A DNA stretch of 64,000 nt, taken from Maricaulis sp965228215. GTDB lineage: Bacteria > Pseudomonadota > Alphaproteobacteria > Caulobacterales > Maricaulaceae. The translations under genes and the position numbers were made by a program. Position 1 is the first letter of the stretch. Each line of letters starts with the position of its first letter. The notes beneath the pieces are model-generated. The model had not been told where the DNA came from, made no database searches, and saw only the letters and a program-made list of their open reading frames with translations. Shown piece after piece: positions 1 to 8,583 of this stretch. The stretch lies in the NCBI GenBank assembly GCA_965228215.1, contig OZ245800.1:1984001-2048000 (forward strand), in the 5' to 3' direction.

Positions 1-1
1 G

Positions 2-2575
2 CTCGGAAAGTTCCGCGACGGCGAACTGGAAGTCACGCCGCCCATGGTCACCCTGGTCCTCGAATCGATCGACCAGATCAAGGTGCTGCTGGAAACGCTG
101 GAACAGACCGGTGTTGAAGCTGAAGGCGATGATGCCGAACTGATCAAGCGTCTCGAGGACGCGGCGATGGGCAAGGGAGCTGCCGCGGCCCCGGCAGCCG
201 AGACTGCCGAGCCGGAGACGCCGGAAGGTTGGGATGATGATCTCGGCCGCGAACTGCGTCCGGGTGAAGTGTCCCTGGCCGACCTCGAAGCTGCCTTTAA
301 TGAAGCCACTGTCGATGGCGAGGAGCCGCCGGCCGAGGAGACGCAACATCTCGGTGTGGGCGATTTCGATCCGGAACTCGGCCGCGAGCTGCGTCCGGGT
401 GAGGTTTCTGCCGCCGAACTCGAGGCAGCCTTCGCGGAAGCCGAGACCGAGCCGGGCATGGAAGCTCCGAACCCGGCCGATACGAACATCATTACCGCGG
501 ACATGAGCAAGGAAGAGGCTCTGCAGACGGCGGTGGCCGAGCTCACAGGTGGCGATGCCGGCGGTCCGGGCGGCGAGGGCGGTCCCCGGGTCCAGCAAAC
601 CGTGCGGGTCGGTGTCGACGTGCTCGAAGCGCTGATGACCACCGTGTCCGAACTCGTCCTGACCCGTAACCAGCTGATGCAGACGGTGCGCGGTATCGAG
701 GACGAGGAGATCAAGGGTCCGCTCCAGCGCCTGTCCGCAGTGACCGGTGAGCTGCAGGACGGTGTCATGAAGACCCGCATGCAGCCGATCGGCGATGCCT
801 GGCGCAAACTCCCGCGGATCATCCGCGACGTGTCCACCGATCTCGGCAAGAAGATCGAACTGGTCATGGAAGGGAATGAGACCGAGCTGGACCGTCAGGT
901 GCTCGAACTCATCAAGGATCCGCTCACCCACATGGTGCGCAATTCTGCCGACCACGGCCTGGAAATGCCGGAAGACCGCGTGAATGCAGGCAAGCCGGAA
1001 AAGGGTACGATCAAGCTCTCCGCCTATCATGAAGGCGGGCACATCATTATCTCCATCGCCGATGACGGCATGGGGCTGAACACTGCGAAGATCGGCGAGA
1101 AGGCTCTCGAGAAGGGCCTGACGACGCACGAGGAACTGGCCCGCCTGACCGAGGCCCAGATTCACCGTTTCATCTTCGCTCCGGGTTTCTCCACGGCGGC
1201 CAAGGTCACCAATCTGTCCGGCCGCGGTGTCGGCATGGATGTGGTGCGGACCAATATCGAGCAGATCGGCGGTGTCGTCGATGTGACCTCGAAAAAGGGT
1301 CAGGGCACGCATTTCTCCATCAAGATCCCGCTGACCCTCGCGATTGTGTCCGCGCTGATCATCGGTTGCGAGAACCAGCGTTTCGCCATTCCGCAATTGT
1401 CGGTCCGCGAACTGGTCCGCGTCGGTGCCGGGTCCGAGCACACGGTTGAAAGCCTGAACGGCGCTCGTGTCATGCGTCTGCGTGACCGGCTGATGCCGCT
1501 GGTTGATCTGCACGAAGTGCTGGGCGTCGGAAACGCGACAGACATGGAAGAGCAGGAAGCCGGTTTTGTCGTCGTGCTCGATGCCGGCGGACGCAATGTC
1601 GGCGTGATCGTCGACAATGTCCTCGACACCGAGGAGATCGTGGTGAAGCCGCTCTCCGACTCGCTGCGTGGCGTGGCGGCCTATTCCGGCGCGACCATTC
1701 TCGGCGACGGTTCCGTGATCATGATCCTCGATCCGAACGGTCTGGCCGGCGAGATCGTCTCCGCCATGGATGACGATGCCAATGAATCCGCAGCCGCTTC
1801 GGTTTCCGAAATGCAACAGACGCAACGCCTGCTCCTGGTTCGTGCCGGCGGCGAAGAGCCCAAGGCGGTTCCGCTCGCTCTCGTCACGCGCCTGGAAGAG
1901 TTCGATCCCGAGACGATCGAGAACGCCAACGACCAGATGGTTGTCCAGTATCGCGGCCGGCTCATGCCGATCGTGCCGCTGGGTGCCCAGATCCAGTGTG
2001 CCGAGGGGCAGCGTCAGCCGGTCCTGGTCTTCTCCGAGGATCACACCGCCATCGGCCTGGCCGTCGACGAGATTGTCGATGTTGTCGAGGAGCGCGTCGA
2101 TCTGCAGATGCGCGCCGAGAATCCGGGCGTGGTCGGTTCCGCGATCATCAAGGGCAAGGCGACCGACGTGGTCGACATTGCCTGGCATCTCGAACAGGCC
2201 CGCACGGGTTCGGTCCAGCGCAAGACCTCGACCATCCGTCGCAAAGTCCTGCTGGTCGATGCCGACGCCTTCGCCCGTCGCATGGTTGCGCCGCTCCTGG
2301 CCGCAGCCGGTTATGACGTCACGCCGGCCGGCGGCATGCACGAAGTGCGCGCCATCGCTGACACCGGTGAACAATTCGATGCGCTGGTCGGTGACCCGGC
2401 TGCGCTGGAGCGCGTGCGCAATGAAGGCTTCTGGGAAGCCATCCCGGCACTCGCCGTTACGGACTGGCCTGAAGACAGCAATGCGGAAGGCCTGACGGCT
2501 GTGCTTCCGCGCTCCGATCGCGGTGCCCTGATCGCGGCGCTCGATGAAGTCTCGCAAGAGGAGAAAGTGGCATGA
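2..2575 (+). CDS. cheA: Chemotaxis histidine kinase CheA, 5' end outside window
   Basis: CheA autophosphorylates on an Hpt histidine and passes phosphate to CheY and CheB. The frame is open from base 2 and the first residues look like the end of an Hpt domain, so the start and the phospho-histidine lie upstream. In order come an acidic linker with two near-identical 26-residue repeats (230-307 and 365-442), the P3 dimer helices (about 600-790), and the P4 ATPase domain (N box RNSADHG, G1 DDGMG, G2 GRGVGMD). After that come a CheW-like domain (about 1375-1760), a second CheW-like domain (about 1800-2210) and a C-terminal receiver-like domain (about 2240-2560). The receiver keeps an acidic pair (LLVDAD) and an aspartate (ALVGD), but leucine sits where the conserved lysine is expected (VLPRSD). 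The gene overlaps cheW by 4 bp (ATGA), which suggests translational coupling. Confidence 0.96.
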   Translation, partial: LGKFRDGELEVTPPMVTLVLESIDQIKVLLETLEQTGVEAEGDDAELIKRLEDAAMGKGAAAAPAAETAEPETPEGWDDDLGRELRPGEVSLADLEAAFNEATVDGEEPPAEETQHLGVGDFDPELGRELRPGEVSAAELEAAFAEAETEPGMEAPNPADTNIITADMSKEEALQTAVAELTGGDAGGPGGEGGPRVQQTVRVGVDVLEALMTTVSELVLTRNQLMQTVRGIEDEEIKGPLQRLSAVTGELQDGVMKTRMQPIGDAWRKLPRIIRDVSTDLGKKIELVMEGNETELDRQVLELIKDPLTHMVRNSADHGLEMPEDRVNAGKPEKGTIKLSAYHEGGHIIISIADDGMGLNTAKIGEKALEKGLTTHEELARLTEAQIHRFIFAPGFSTAAKVTNLSGRGVGMDVVRTNIEQIGGVVDVTSKKGQGTHFSIKIPLTLAIVSALIIGCENQRFAIPQLSVRELVRVGAGSEHTVESLNGARVMRLRDRLMPLVDLHEVLGVGNATDMEEQEAGFVVVLDAGGRNVGVIVDNVLDTEEIVVKPLSDSLRGVAAYSGATILGDGSVIMILDPNGLAGEIVSAMDDDANESAAASVSEMQQTQRLLLVRAGGEEPKAVPLALVTRLEEFDPETIENANDQMVVQYRGRLMPIVPLGAQIQCAEGQRQPVLVFSEDHTAIGLAVDEIVDVVEERVDLQMRAENPGVVGSAIIKGKATDVVDIAWHLEQARTGSVQRKTSTIRRKVLLVDADAFARRMVAPLLAAAGYDVTPAGGMHEVRAIADTGEQFDALVGDPAALERVRNEGFWEAIPALAVTDWPEDSNAEGLTAVLPRSDRGALIAALDEVSQEEKVA

Positions 2576-3048
2576 CCGGAACCGATACTTCGGAACTCTC
2601 CGCTGAAGCCATCAATGAATATGTTTCCGTCCGGATCGGCGACCAATTGTTCGGCGCGCCGGTGGATGCGATCCGCGAGGTCTTCACGCCGCAATCGGTA
2701 ACTGAAGTTCCGCTGGCACCGGCCGAAGTGGCCGGATTGCTCAATCTGCGCGGTCGAATCGTGACCGCGATCGATGCCCGCCGGCGCCTCGGATTGCCGC
2801 CTCGTGACGCCGAAGATGCAGGAATGGCACTCGGTGTTGAGCGTGGTAGCGAAATATTTGGATTAATCGTGGACAGTGTCGGTGAAGTGCTTCGCAGACC
2901 CAGTGCGGAGCTCGAGCCGGTGCCGGCTCATGTCGATCCGACCTGGAGATCCATGGTCAAGGGTGTGCACCGGTTGGAAAAAGAACTGCTGGCGGTTCTC
3001 GATGTATCCGCGCTGTTGGGAAGCGTCGGAGCTGTCGAAGCGGCCTAA
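2572..3048 (+). CDS. cheW: Chemotaxis coupling protein CheW
   Basis: A 158-residue single CheW domain that would link chemoreceptors to CheA. Typical features are the N-terminal strand (VSVRIGDQLFGAPVDAIREV) and the central LNLRGRIVTAIDARRRLGL loop, followed by a VDSVGEVLR strand. The start codon overlaps the cheA stop, and a Shine-Dalgarno-like GAGGAGAAAG lies in the end of cheA. It sits between cheA and cheY in one operon. Length and fold elements are ordinary for the family. Confidence 0.95.
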   Translation: MTGTDTSELSAEAINEYVSVRIGDQLFGAPVDAIREVFTPQSVTEVPLAPAEVAGLLNLRGRIVTAIDARRRLGLPPRDAEDAGMALGVERGSEIFGLIVDSVGEVLRRPSAELEPVPAHVDPTWRSMVKGVHRLEKELLAVLDVSALLGSVGAVEAA

Positions 3049-3063
3049 GTGGAGGGTAAAAAA

Positions 3064-3438
3064 ATGAAAACCTGTCTGGTGGTGGACGACAGCCGAGTCA
3101 TTCGCAAGGTCGCGCGAAAGATTCTTGAAGAGCTGGATTTTGAATGTGCAGAAGCGGCTGATGGTTCGGAGGCGCTCGAGCATTGTCGCAAGTCAATGCC
3201 CGATGCGGTGCTTCTCGACTGGAACATGCCGGTCATGAACGGTCTGGATTTCGTCAAGGCGCTGCGCCGCGAGGAGCAGGGCGACGAGCCGGTCGTGGTC
3301 TTCTGTACGACGGAAAACGACATGGCCCATATCACCGAAGCGCTTCGCGCCGGTGCCGACGAATACGTCATGAAGCCGTTCGATGGCGACATCATCGAAT
3401 CCAAGTTCCAGCAGACGGGTTTGCTGCGCGCCTCATAG
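3064..3438 (+). CDS. cheY: Chemotaxis response regulator CheY
   Basis: A 124-residue stand-alone receiver domain. It has the acidic pair in VVDDSR, the phospho-acceptor aspartate in LLDWNMP, a conserved Thr (FCTTEN) and Lys (MKPFDG). As CheY it would bind the flagellar switch (FliM/FliN). I start at the ATG at 3064 because GGAGGG (3051-3056) precedes it by 7 nt; an in-frame GTG at 3049 would lie on top of that ribosome binding site. It is in the che operon, 15 bp after cheW. A DivK- or CpdR-like role is possible in this group, but the operon position favours CheY. Confidence 0.93.
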   Translation: MKTCLVVDDSRVIRKVARKILEELDFECAEAADGSEALEHCRKSMPDAVLLDWNMPVMNGLDFVKALRREEQGDEPVVVFCTTENDMAHITEALRAGADEYVMKPFDGDIIESKFQQTGLLRAS

Positions 3439-3447
3439 GGGGAGCCA

Positions 3448-4620
3448 ATGACTGCGAATATCTCCCGGTCGGCCGCGCCTGCTTCGATTGCCCGCGTCCT
3501 TGTCATCGACGACTCCGCCGTTGCGCGGGGACTGATGACGCGCTGGATTGAAGAAGACTCCGATCTCGCCCTGGTCGGCGCCGCTGTTGATGGCGAGCAG
3601 GGCATCCAGAAAGCCAAGGATCTCCAGCCGGACCTCATCGTGCTCGATGTGGAAATGCCGAAGCTGGATGGTCTTGCCGCTCTGCCGATCCTTCTCAAGG
3701 AAGTGCCGACCTGCAAGATCGTGATGGCCTCCACGCTGACCCGCCGCGGCGGCGAAGTGACGATCCGTGCCCTGTCGATGGGTGCGGCGGATTACGCGTC
3801 CAAGCCGCAAGCCGGCCGTCTTGCGGGCGCTGACGAATTCCGTCACGACCTGCTCGGCAAGCTGAAGGCCCTCGCACCGCGCCCGATTCCGCCGGTTCCG
3901 AGCCAGGCCGACCTCCAGGCCTCGCCGACGACGGCACGCACGGCAACGCCGCCGGCCAAGTCCGGTGAAGCGCCGCGACGCGCCCATGCGCCGGTCGCAC
4001 GCCAGCCTATCTCCCGCGGCTCAACGCCGCGTTCGAAGGCCCGGCCTCAAATCATCGCCATTGGATCCTCCACCGGTGGACCGCAGGCCCTGCGCGATGT
4101 GGTCGCGGAATTCGGAGCCGACATCGGTGCCCCGGTCGTGATCGCCCAGCACATGCCGGCCCTGTTCACGAAGATTCTCGCCGAACACCTGACGAAGGCC
4201 GGCAAGCTTCCCTGCAAGGAAGCGGAGCACGGCGAGCGTCTGCAGAACGGCCAGATTTATCTGGCACCTGGCGATTTCCACATGACGATCCGCAAGGATG
4301 CGGGCGGTTATTACGCGGAACTCGACCAGACACCGCCGATCAATTTCTGTCGTCCTGCCGTCGACCCGCTGTTCCAGTCGGTCACGGAAGCGACCGGCGG
4401 AATCGCGCTCGGAATTATCCTGACCGGTATGGGACATGACGGCCGTGATGGCTGCCGGACCCTGCGCAATGCCGGTGGAACTATCCTCGCCCAGGACGAG
4501 GCAACAAGTGTAGTATGGGGCATGCCCGGAGCCGTCGCAGAAGCCGGCCTGGCGGATGAAATCCTGCCTCTCAAAAATATCGGCGCAGGCATTGTCCGGC
4601 GCGCGAAGGGTGGGATGTAA
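3448..4620 (+). CDS. cheB: Protein-glutamate methylesterase CheB
   Basis: A 390-residue two-domain adaptation enzyme that demethylates and deamidates chemoreceptors. The N-terminal receiver (residues about 12-130) has VIDDSA, the acceptor Asp in VLDVEMP and a lysine after it. A Pro/Ala-rich linker follows (about 145-195). The C-terminal esterase domain shows the Ser-His-Asp triad in GSSTGGPQ, IAQHMP and GMGHDG. A GGGGGAG ribosome binding site precedes the ATG. It sits between cheY and cheR, the enzyme that opposes it. Confidence 0.97.
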   Translation: MTANISRSAAPASIARVLVIDDSAVARGLMTRWIEEDSDLALVGAAVDGEQGIQKAKDLQPDLIVLDVEMPKLDGLAALPILLKEVPTCKIVMASTLTRRGGEVTIRALSMGAADYASKPQAGRLAGADEFRHDLLGKLKALAPRPIPPVPSQADLQASPTTARTATPPAKSGEAPRRAHAPVARQPISRGSTPRSKARPQIIAIGSSTGGPQALRDVVAEFGADIGAPVVIAQHMPALFTKILAEHLTKAGKLPCKEAEHGERLQNGQIYLAPGDFHMTIRKDAGGYYAELDQTPPINFCRPAVDPLFQSVTEATGGIALGIILTGMGHDGRDGCRTLRNAGGTILAQDEATSVVWGMPGAVAEAGLADEILPLKNIGAGIVRRAKGGM

Positions 4621-4623
4621 ATC

Positions 4624-5469
4624 ATGATAACAAAAGAAGACATTACCTTCGTCTCCAAGGAAGCCTACAAGCGCTCGGGCCTCGTCCTGTCAGCGGACAA
4701 GGGCTATCTCCTCGAAAGCCGCTTGGCGCCGCTGGCGCGGGCGGAAGGCTTCCCGACGATCGAAGCGCTGATTGCTGCTTCGCGCCGGGACCAGGATGAT
4801 CGCCTGCTCTGGGCCATTACCGAAGCCCTGGCGACGCACGAGACCTTCTTCTTCCGCGACAACACGCCATTTGACCTGTTCAAGCAGGATGTGCTGCCGG
4901 TTCTGGCCCGCGCACGCGGCGCCAGCGGCTCGATCCGTGTCTGGTGCGCAGCCTGTTCGTCCGGCCAGGAACCCTATTCGCTTGCCATGCTGCTCGAGGA
5001 AGAGCGGGCCCGCCTGGGCGGCATGCGTGTCGAGATCGTCGCCACGGACATGGCGCCGCGGGTGATCGAGAAGGCCAAGGCCGGGATCTATTCCCAGTTC
5101 GAGGTCCAGCGCGGCCTCGCGGTCCAGCGCCTCGTGACGCATTTCGACCAGAATGGTGATCAGTGGCGCATCAAGCCGAACATCCGCCAGATGGTGACGT
5201 TCCAGAAGCAGAACCTGCTGGAGAATTTCTCGCAGCTGGGCACGTTCGACGTCATCTTCTGCCGCAATGTGCTGATCTATTTCGACGCTGATACCAAGAA
5301 GAAGGTTCTCTCGCGCCTGTCCCGCCAGACTGCGCCGGACGGATACCTCTTCATGGGTGCCGCCGAGACCGTTGTTGGTCTGTCGACCGATTTCGGTCCG
5401 GTGGAAGGCCGCCGCGGTCTCTACGCCCACGGTGCGCAGGCCACCAAGCGCGCAACGCGCGCGGCCTAG
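4624..5469 (+). CDS. cheR: Chemotaxis protein methyltransferase CheR
   Basis: A 281-residue SAM-dependent O-methyltransferase that methylates chemoreceptor glutamates. The N-terminal helical domain carries LLESRL and THETFFFRD. The SAM-binding domain has WCAACSSGQEPYSLAML (GxGxEPY-type motif), an acidic strand end (EIVATDMAP) and FDVIFCRNVLIYFD. It is the last gene of the che operon: a strong hairpin follows 27 bp after the stop, and the next gene (ctrA) is on the other strand. Confidence 0.97.
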   Translation: MITKEDITFVSKEAYKRSGLVLSADKGYLLESRLAPLARAEGFPTIEALIAASRRDQDDRLLWAITEALATHETFFFRDNTPFDLFKQDVLPVLARARGASGSIRVWCAACSSGQEPYSLAMLLEEERARLGGMRVEIVATDMAPRVIEKAKAGIYSQFEVQRGLAVQRLVTHFDQNGDQWRIKPNIRQMVTFQKQNLLENFSQLGTFDVIFCRNVLIYFDADTKKKVLSRLSRQTAPDGYLFMGAAETVVGLSTDFGPVEGRRGLYAHGAQATKRATRAA

Positions 5470-5495
5470 TCGACGCCAGCAAGACGTACACGGAG

Positions 5496-5524
5496 AACCC
5501 CGGAACCTCGTTCCGGGGTTTTCC
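5496..5524 (+). terminator. Rho-independent terminator after cheR
   Basis: A perfect 11-bp stem (AACCCCGGAAC, 5496-5506, with GTTCCGGGGTT, 5510-5520) around a 3-nt loop, followed by TTCC. It lies just after cheR and would end the che operon transcript. Confidence 0.85.
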
Positions 5525-5542
5525 TTGCCGGTTTGCAGGCGC

Positions 5543-5571
5543 AAAAAAGCCCGGGTGCTGGCCCGGGCTTT
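5543..5571 (-). terminator. Rho-independent terminator of ctrA
   Basis: A 10-bp perfect stem (AAAGCCCGGG, 5546-5555, with CCCGGGCTTT, 5562-5571) and 6-nt loop. Read on the minus strand it ends in a run of six T and lies 22 bp beyond the ctrA stop. It could also act as a second, weaker terminator for cheR. Confidence 0.85.
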
Positions 5572-5592
5572 CTTTGGTCGGTGAGACCGGTC

Positions 5593-6288
5593 TTACGATG
5601 CGGCTTTTTCTTCCACCGGATCGCGCAGCACGTAGCCGCGGCCCCAGACCGTCTCGATATGGTGTTCGCCACCGGTGGCCGCTGCCAGCTTCTTGCGCAG
5701 CTTGCAGATGAAGACGTCGATGATCTTCAGCTCCGGCTCGTCCATGCCGCCATAGAGGTGGTTCAGGAACATTTCCTTGGTGAGCGTCGTTCCCTTGCGC
5801 AGGGAGAGCAGCTCCAGCATCTGGTATTCCTTGCCGGTCAAATGCACGCGCTGGCCTTCGACCTCAACGGTCTTGGCGTCCAGGTTCACGGCAACGGAAC
5901 CCGTGCGGATGATCGACTGGGAATGACCTTTCGACCGGCGCACGATCGCGTGGATGCGGGCGATCATCTCGTCCTTGTGGAAAGGCTTGGTCATGTAGTC
6001 GTCGGCGCCGCAGCCCAGGCCGCGCACCTTGTTGTCGATGTCGGCATTACCCGTGAGGATCAGGATTGGCGTATCGACCTTGGCGACCCGCAGAGTCTTC
6101 AGAACATCGAAGCCCGGCATGTCGGGCAGGTTCAGATCGAGCAGGATGATGTCGTAATCATAGAGTTTGCCGAGATCGACACCCTCTTCGCCCAGATCCG
6201 TTGTGTAGATATTGAAGCCTTCCGACTTCAGCATGAGTTCGATCGACTGCGCTGTTGCCCGATCGTCTTCAATAAGAAGAACCCGCAT
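5593..6288 (-). CDS. ctrA: Cell-cycle master response regulator CtrA
   Basis: A 231-residue OmpR-type regulator. The receiver domain (1-120) has LLIEDDRATAQ, the acceptor Asp in LLDLNLPDMPG and TKPFHKDE. The winged-helix domain (about 128-225) has LTGKEYQMLELL and HIETVWGRGYVLRD. Sequence and length match Caulobacter-type CtrA closely. It binds TTAA-N7-TTAA sites and controls flagellar, chemotaxis, DNA methylation and division genes. The hydrophobic C-terminal end (EEKAAS) resembles the degradation signal of CtrA; that part is inference. It is convergent with the che operon, an arrangement different from Caulobacter, and its upstream region carries candidate CtrA and CcrM sites. Confidence 0.97.
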   Translation of the reverse strand: MRVLLIEDDRATAQSIELMLKSEGFNIYTTDLGEEGVDLGKLYDYDIILLDLNLPDMPGFDVLKTLRVAKVDTPILILTGNADIDNKVRGLGCGADDYMTKPFHKDEMIARIHAIVRRSKGHSQSIIRTGSVAVNLDAKTVEVEGQRVHLTGKEYQMLELLSLRKGTTLTKEMFLNHLYGGMDEPELKIIDVFICKLRKKLAAATGGEHHIETVWGRGYVLRDPVEEKAAS

Positions 6289-6810
6289 TTGGTTCGCCTC
6301 CGGTTGCCGACTCCGGGCGAATCACTGCCGCCCGGTCTCACCTGTGTGATTAACCTTATTCGGACGCTAGGCGGAAACTCTTAACGAAAGTTAACTGCGG
6401 CTTGACCGAATTTCGGAATCGCTGGCTCGGCGATTCTTTCTGGGGCGGGTTGATTCGGATTTTGCGTTAACCTTTCAGAGGTTAACGGGTCGGGATTCCG
6501 GTGCGTTTGTGCAACTGCGATCGATTTCATGAAATATCATGCTCATAAAGAATTCCCACCTGCAGCCCTGCTGGGACTCAGGATTACGGTAAATGCAGGC
6601 GAATTACTCTTCGCGGCCTCGATGGTGGAGTTATCAACAGGATTTCCGTCGAGCCGCCGACAAACCGCCGGTTTGAGCGGACGGAACGCCGAATTTCGTA
6701 AATCGAATGGCCTGCAATTTCTGCCGGGTGTTTACGCGAGAGCAACCGCGATCGCGTAGAGTGGTTCTCGAATCGGCTTCCGGGCCGCACGAGGAAGGCA
6801 CTACGCCCGC
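6289..6810. promoter_or_regulatory. ctrA-fliI divergent control region with GANTC cluster and TTAAC elements
   Basis: This 522-bp region between divergent ctrA and fliI holds no convincing gene. It contains eight GANTC sites, the CcrM methylation target (starts 6309, 6319, 6416, 6432, 6452, 6494, 6575, 6770). CtrA-half-site-like motifs are TTAACC at 6350, TTAA-N6-TTAA at 6381-6394, and a perfect inverted repeat GTTAACCT-N5-AGGTTAAC at 6466-6486. In Caulobacter, ctrA transcription depends on GANTC methylation state and CtrA autoregulation, so these are likely the control elements. Exact -35/-10 boxes were not assigned. Confidence 0.7.
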
Positions 6811-8157
6811 ATGATGCAGACCCTGATTGATCGCGTTGAGCGCATGGAAGACCGCGCCCTTATGGGGCGTGTTTCTGCGTTGAACGGCCTCCTGGTCGAG
6901 GTCGAGGGTCCGCGTGCCGGTCTGTCTCTCGGATCCCATGCTCTGATCGAGACCGGTGACGGCGTCGCCGAATGCGAGGTCGTGGGCTTCCGTGGCGAGA
7001 CCGCTCTGATGATGCCCTTCGGTCCGCTGGAAGGTGTCCGCCCCGGTGCCCGCGCACGCCTGCGTCCGGACTCCGCCCGGGTTCGTCCCAGCGATGCCTG
7101 GCTCGGCCGGGTGCTGGACGGTTTCGGTCGTCCGCTCGATTTCGGGCCAGCGCTGGTTGAGGGCGATACGCCGTGCCCGCTCAAGGGCAATCCGCCTTCG
7201 GCTCATGGACGCGCCCGCCTGGGCGACCGACTTGATCTGGGTGTCCGAGCCCTCAACAGTTTCGTTCCGATGCGGCGCGGTCAGCGCCTCGGTATCTTCG
7301 CCGGCTCCGGTGTCGGCAAATCGGTCCTCATGTCGATGCTGGCGCGCGCCTGTGATGCCGATGTGATCGTGATCGGCCTGATCGGTGAACGGGGGCGTGA
7401 AGCCCGCGAATTTGTCGACGATGTTCTCGGTCCGGACGGGCGTGCGCGCTCGGTCGTGATCACGGAGACCTCGGACTCGCCGGCCCTGGCCCGGCGCCAG
7501 GCTGCCTATCTGACCCTGACGACCGCCGAGTATTTCCGTGACCAGGGCAAGGACGTGCTCTGCCTGATGGACAGTGTCACGCGTTTTGCGCTGGCCCAGC
7601 GCGAAATCGGCCTCGCGGCCGGTGAGCCGCCGACGACCCGCGGTTACACGCCGTCGGTCTTCGCGGAATTGCCGCGCCTTCTGGAGCGCGCCGGTCCCGG
7701 CCCGGAAACGGGCGATGGCCGCAAGGCGGGCTCCATCACCGGATTGTTCACGGTTCTGGTCGATGGCGATGATCACAACGAGCCGATCGCCGATGCCGTG
7801 CGCGGTATTCTCGATGGCCACGTCGTGATGAGCCGGGCGATCGCGGAACGCGGCCGTTATCCGGCTATCGATGTTCTCAAATCGGTGAGCCGGACGGCTC
7901 CCGAAGTCTATGAAGATGCGGAACGGCCCTTGATGGCTGAAGCGCGCAAGGTTCTGTCGGCCTATACCGACATGGAAGAATTGATCCGGCTCGGTGCCTA
8001 CACCGCCGGATCGAACCCGGCGGTAGACCGGGCAATCGCCCTCAACGATCCGTTGGAGGCGTTTCTCGCACAGGATAAAGACGAGGCGACGGACATTCCT
8101 TCGACCTTCGCGGCCTTGGCGGGAATATTGGGTGGTGGTGAAGGAGCTGCACAATGA
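6811..8157 (+). CDS. fliI: Flagellar export ATPase FliI
   Basis: A 448-residue F1-beta-like hexameric ATPase that helps unfold and feed substrates into the flagellar type III exporter. Walker A is FAGSGVGKS (about residues 168-176) and Walker B is VLCLMDSVTR; GLIGERGREAREF and SVSRTAPEVY are typical of the family. Start: ATG at 6811, preceded by GAGGAAGG. A second ATG follows directly and cannot be excluded. The stop overlaps fliJ by 4 bp. Confidence 0.96.
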   Translation: MMQTLIDRVERMEDRALMGRVSALNGLLVEVEGPRAGLSLGSHALIETGDGVAECEVVGFRGETALMMPFGPLEGVRPGARARLRPDSARVRPSDAWLGRVLDGFGRPLDFGPALVEGDTPCPLKGNPPSAHGRARLGDRLDLGVRALNSFVPMRRGQRLGIFAGSGVGKSVLMSMLARACDADVIVIGLIGERGREAREFVDDVLGPDGRARSVVITETSDSPALARRQAAYLTLTTAEYFRDQGKDVLCLMDSVTRFALAQREIGLAAGEPPTTRGYTPSVFAELPRLLERAGPGPETGDGRKAGSITGLFTVLVDGDDHNEPIADAVRGILDGHVVMSRAIAERGRYPAIDVLKSVSRTAPEVYEDAERPLMAEARKVLSAYTDMEELIRLGAYTAGSNPAVDRAIALNDPLEAFLAQDKDEATDIPSTFAALAGILGGGEGAAQ

Positions 8158-8573
8158 CACGCTCACATGAACCCTTGATCCGGCTTGCCCGGTTCAAGGT
8201 CGAAGAACTGCAAAAGCAGATGTCCGAACTGGATCGATCCAAGGCTGCGCTGAACAGCCAGATCGAACGCCTGGAAGCCTCTGTGCCGGAGGAACAGGCC
8301 GCTGCAACGCAGTCGAAGGACGGTTACCTGGCCTACGGGTCCTATGCCCAGGCGGTGATCAAGCGGAAAGAGAATATCCGCCTGTCACTCGACGAGGTCG
8401 AGACCCAGGTCGACGCCTTGCGCGAACGGCTGGCCGAGGCCTTCCAGGAACTCAAGAAATACGAACTCCTGGAAGAACGTCGCCTTGCACGAGCTGAACA
8501 GGCCGTGCGTTCGGCGGAACAGGACGAGCTGGACGAAATCGCCCAGACCCGTCACCGCCGTACGTCTCACTAG
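8154..8573 (+). CDS. fliJ: Flagellar export chaperone/stalk protein FliJ
   Basis: A 139-residue, almost wholly charged helical protein predicted as an antiparallel coiled coil (RLARFKVEELQKQMSELD near the start, ELLEERRLARAEQ near the end). FliJ inserts into the FliI ring and couples it to FlhA. The assignment rests on size, coiled-coil character and overlap with fliI. It converges on the receptor gene, with a short CTAGGG/CCCTAG hairpin (8570-8587) spanning both stops. Confidence 0.88.
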   Translation: MTRSHEPLIRLARFKVEELQKQMSELDRSKAALNSQIERLEASVPEEQAAATQSKDGYLAYGSYAQAVIKRKENIRLSLDEVETQVDALRERLAEAFQELKKYELLEERRLARAEQAVRSAEQDELDEIAQTRHRRTSH

Positions 8574-8583
8574 GGCAACGCCC

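Noticed and set aside
6634..8166. 510-codon minus-strand open frame over fliI
   Set aside because: Antisense to fliI, which carries Walker motifs; the extra length is chance openness in GC-rich DNA.
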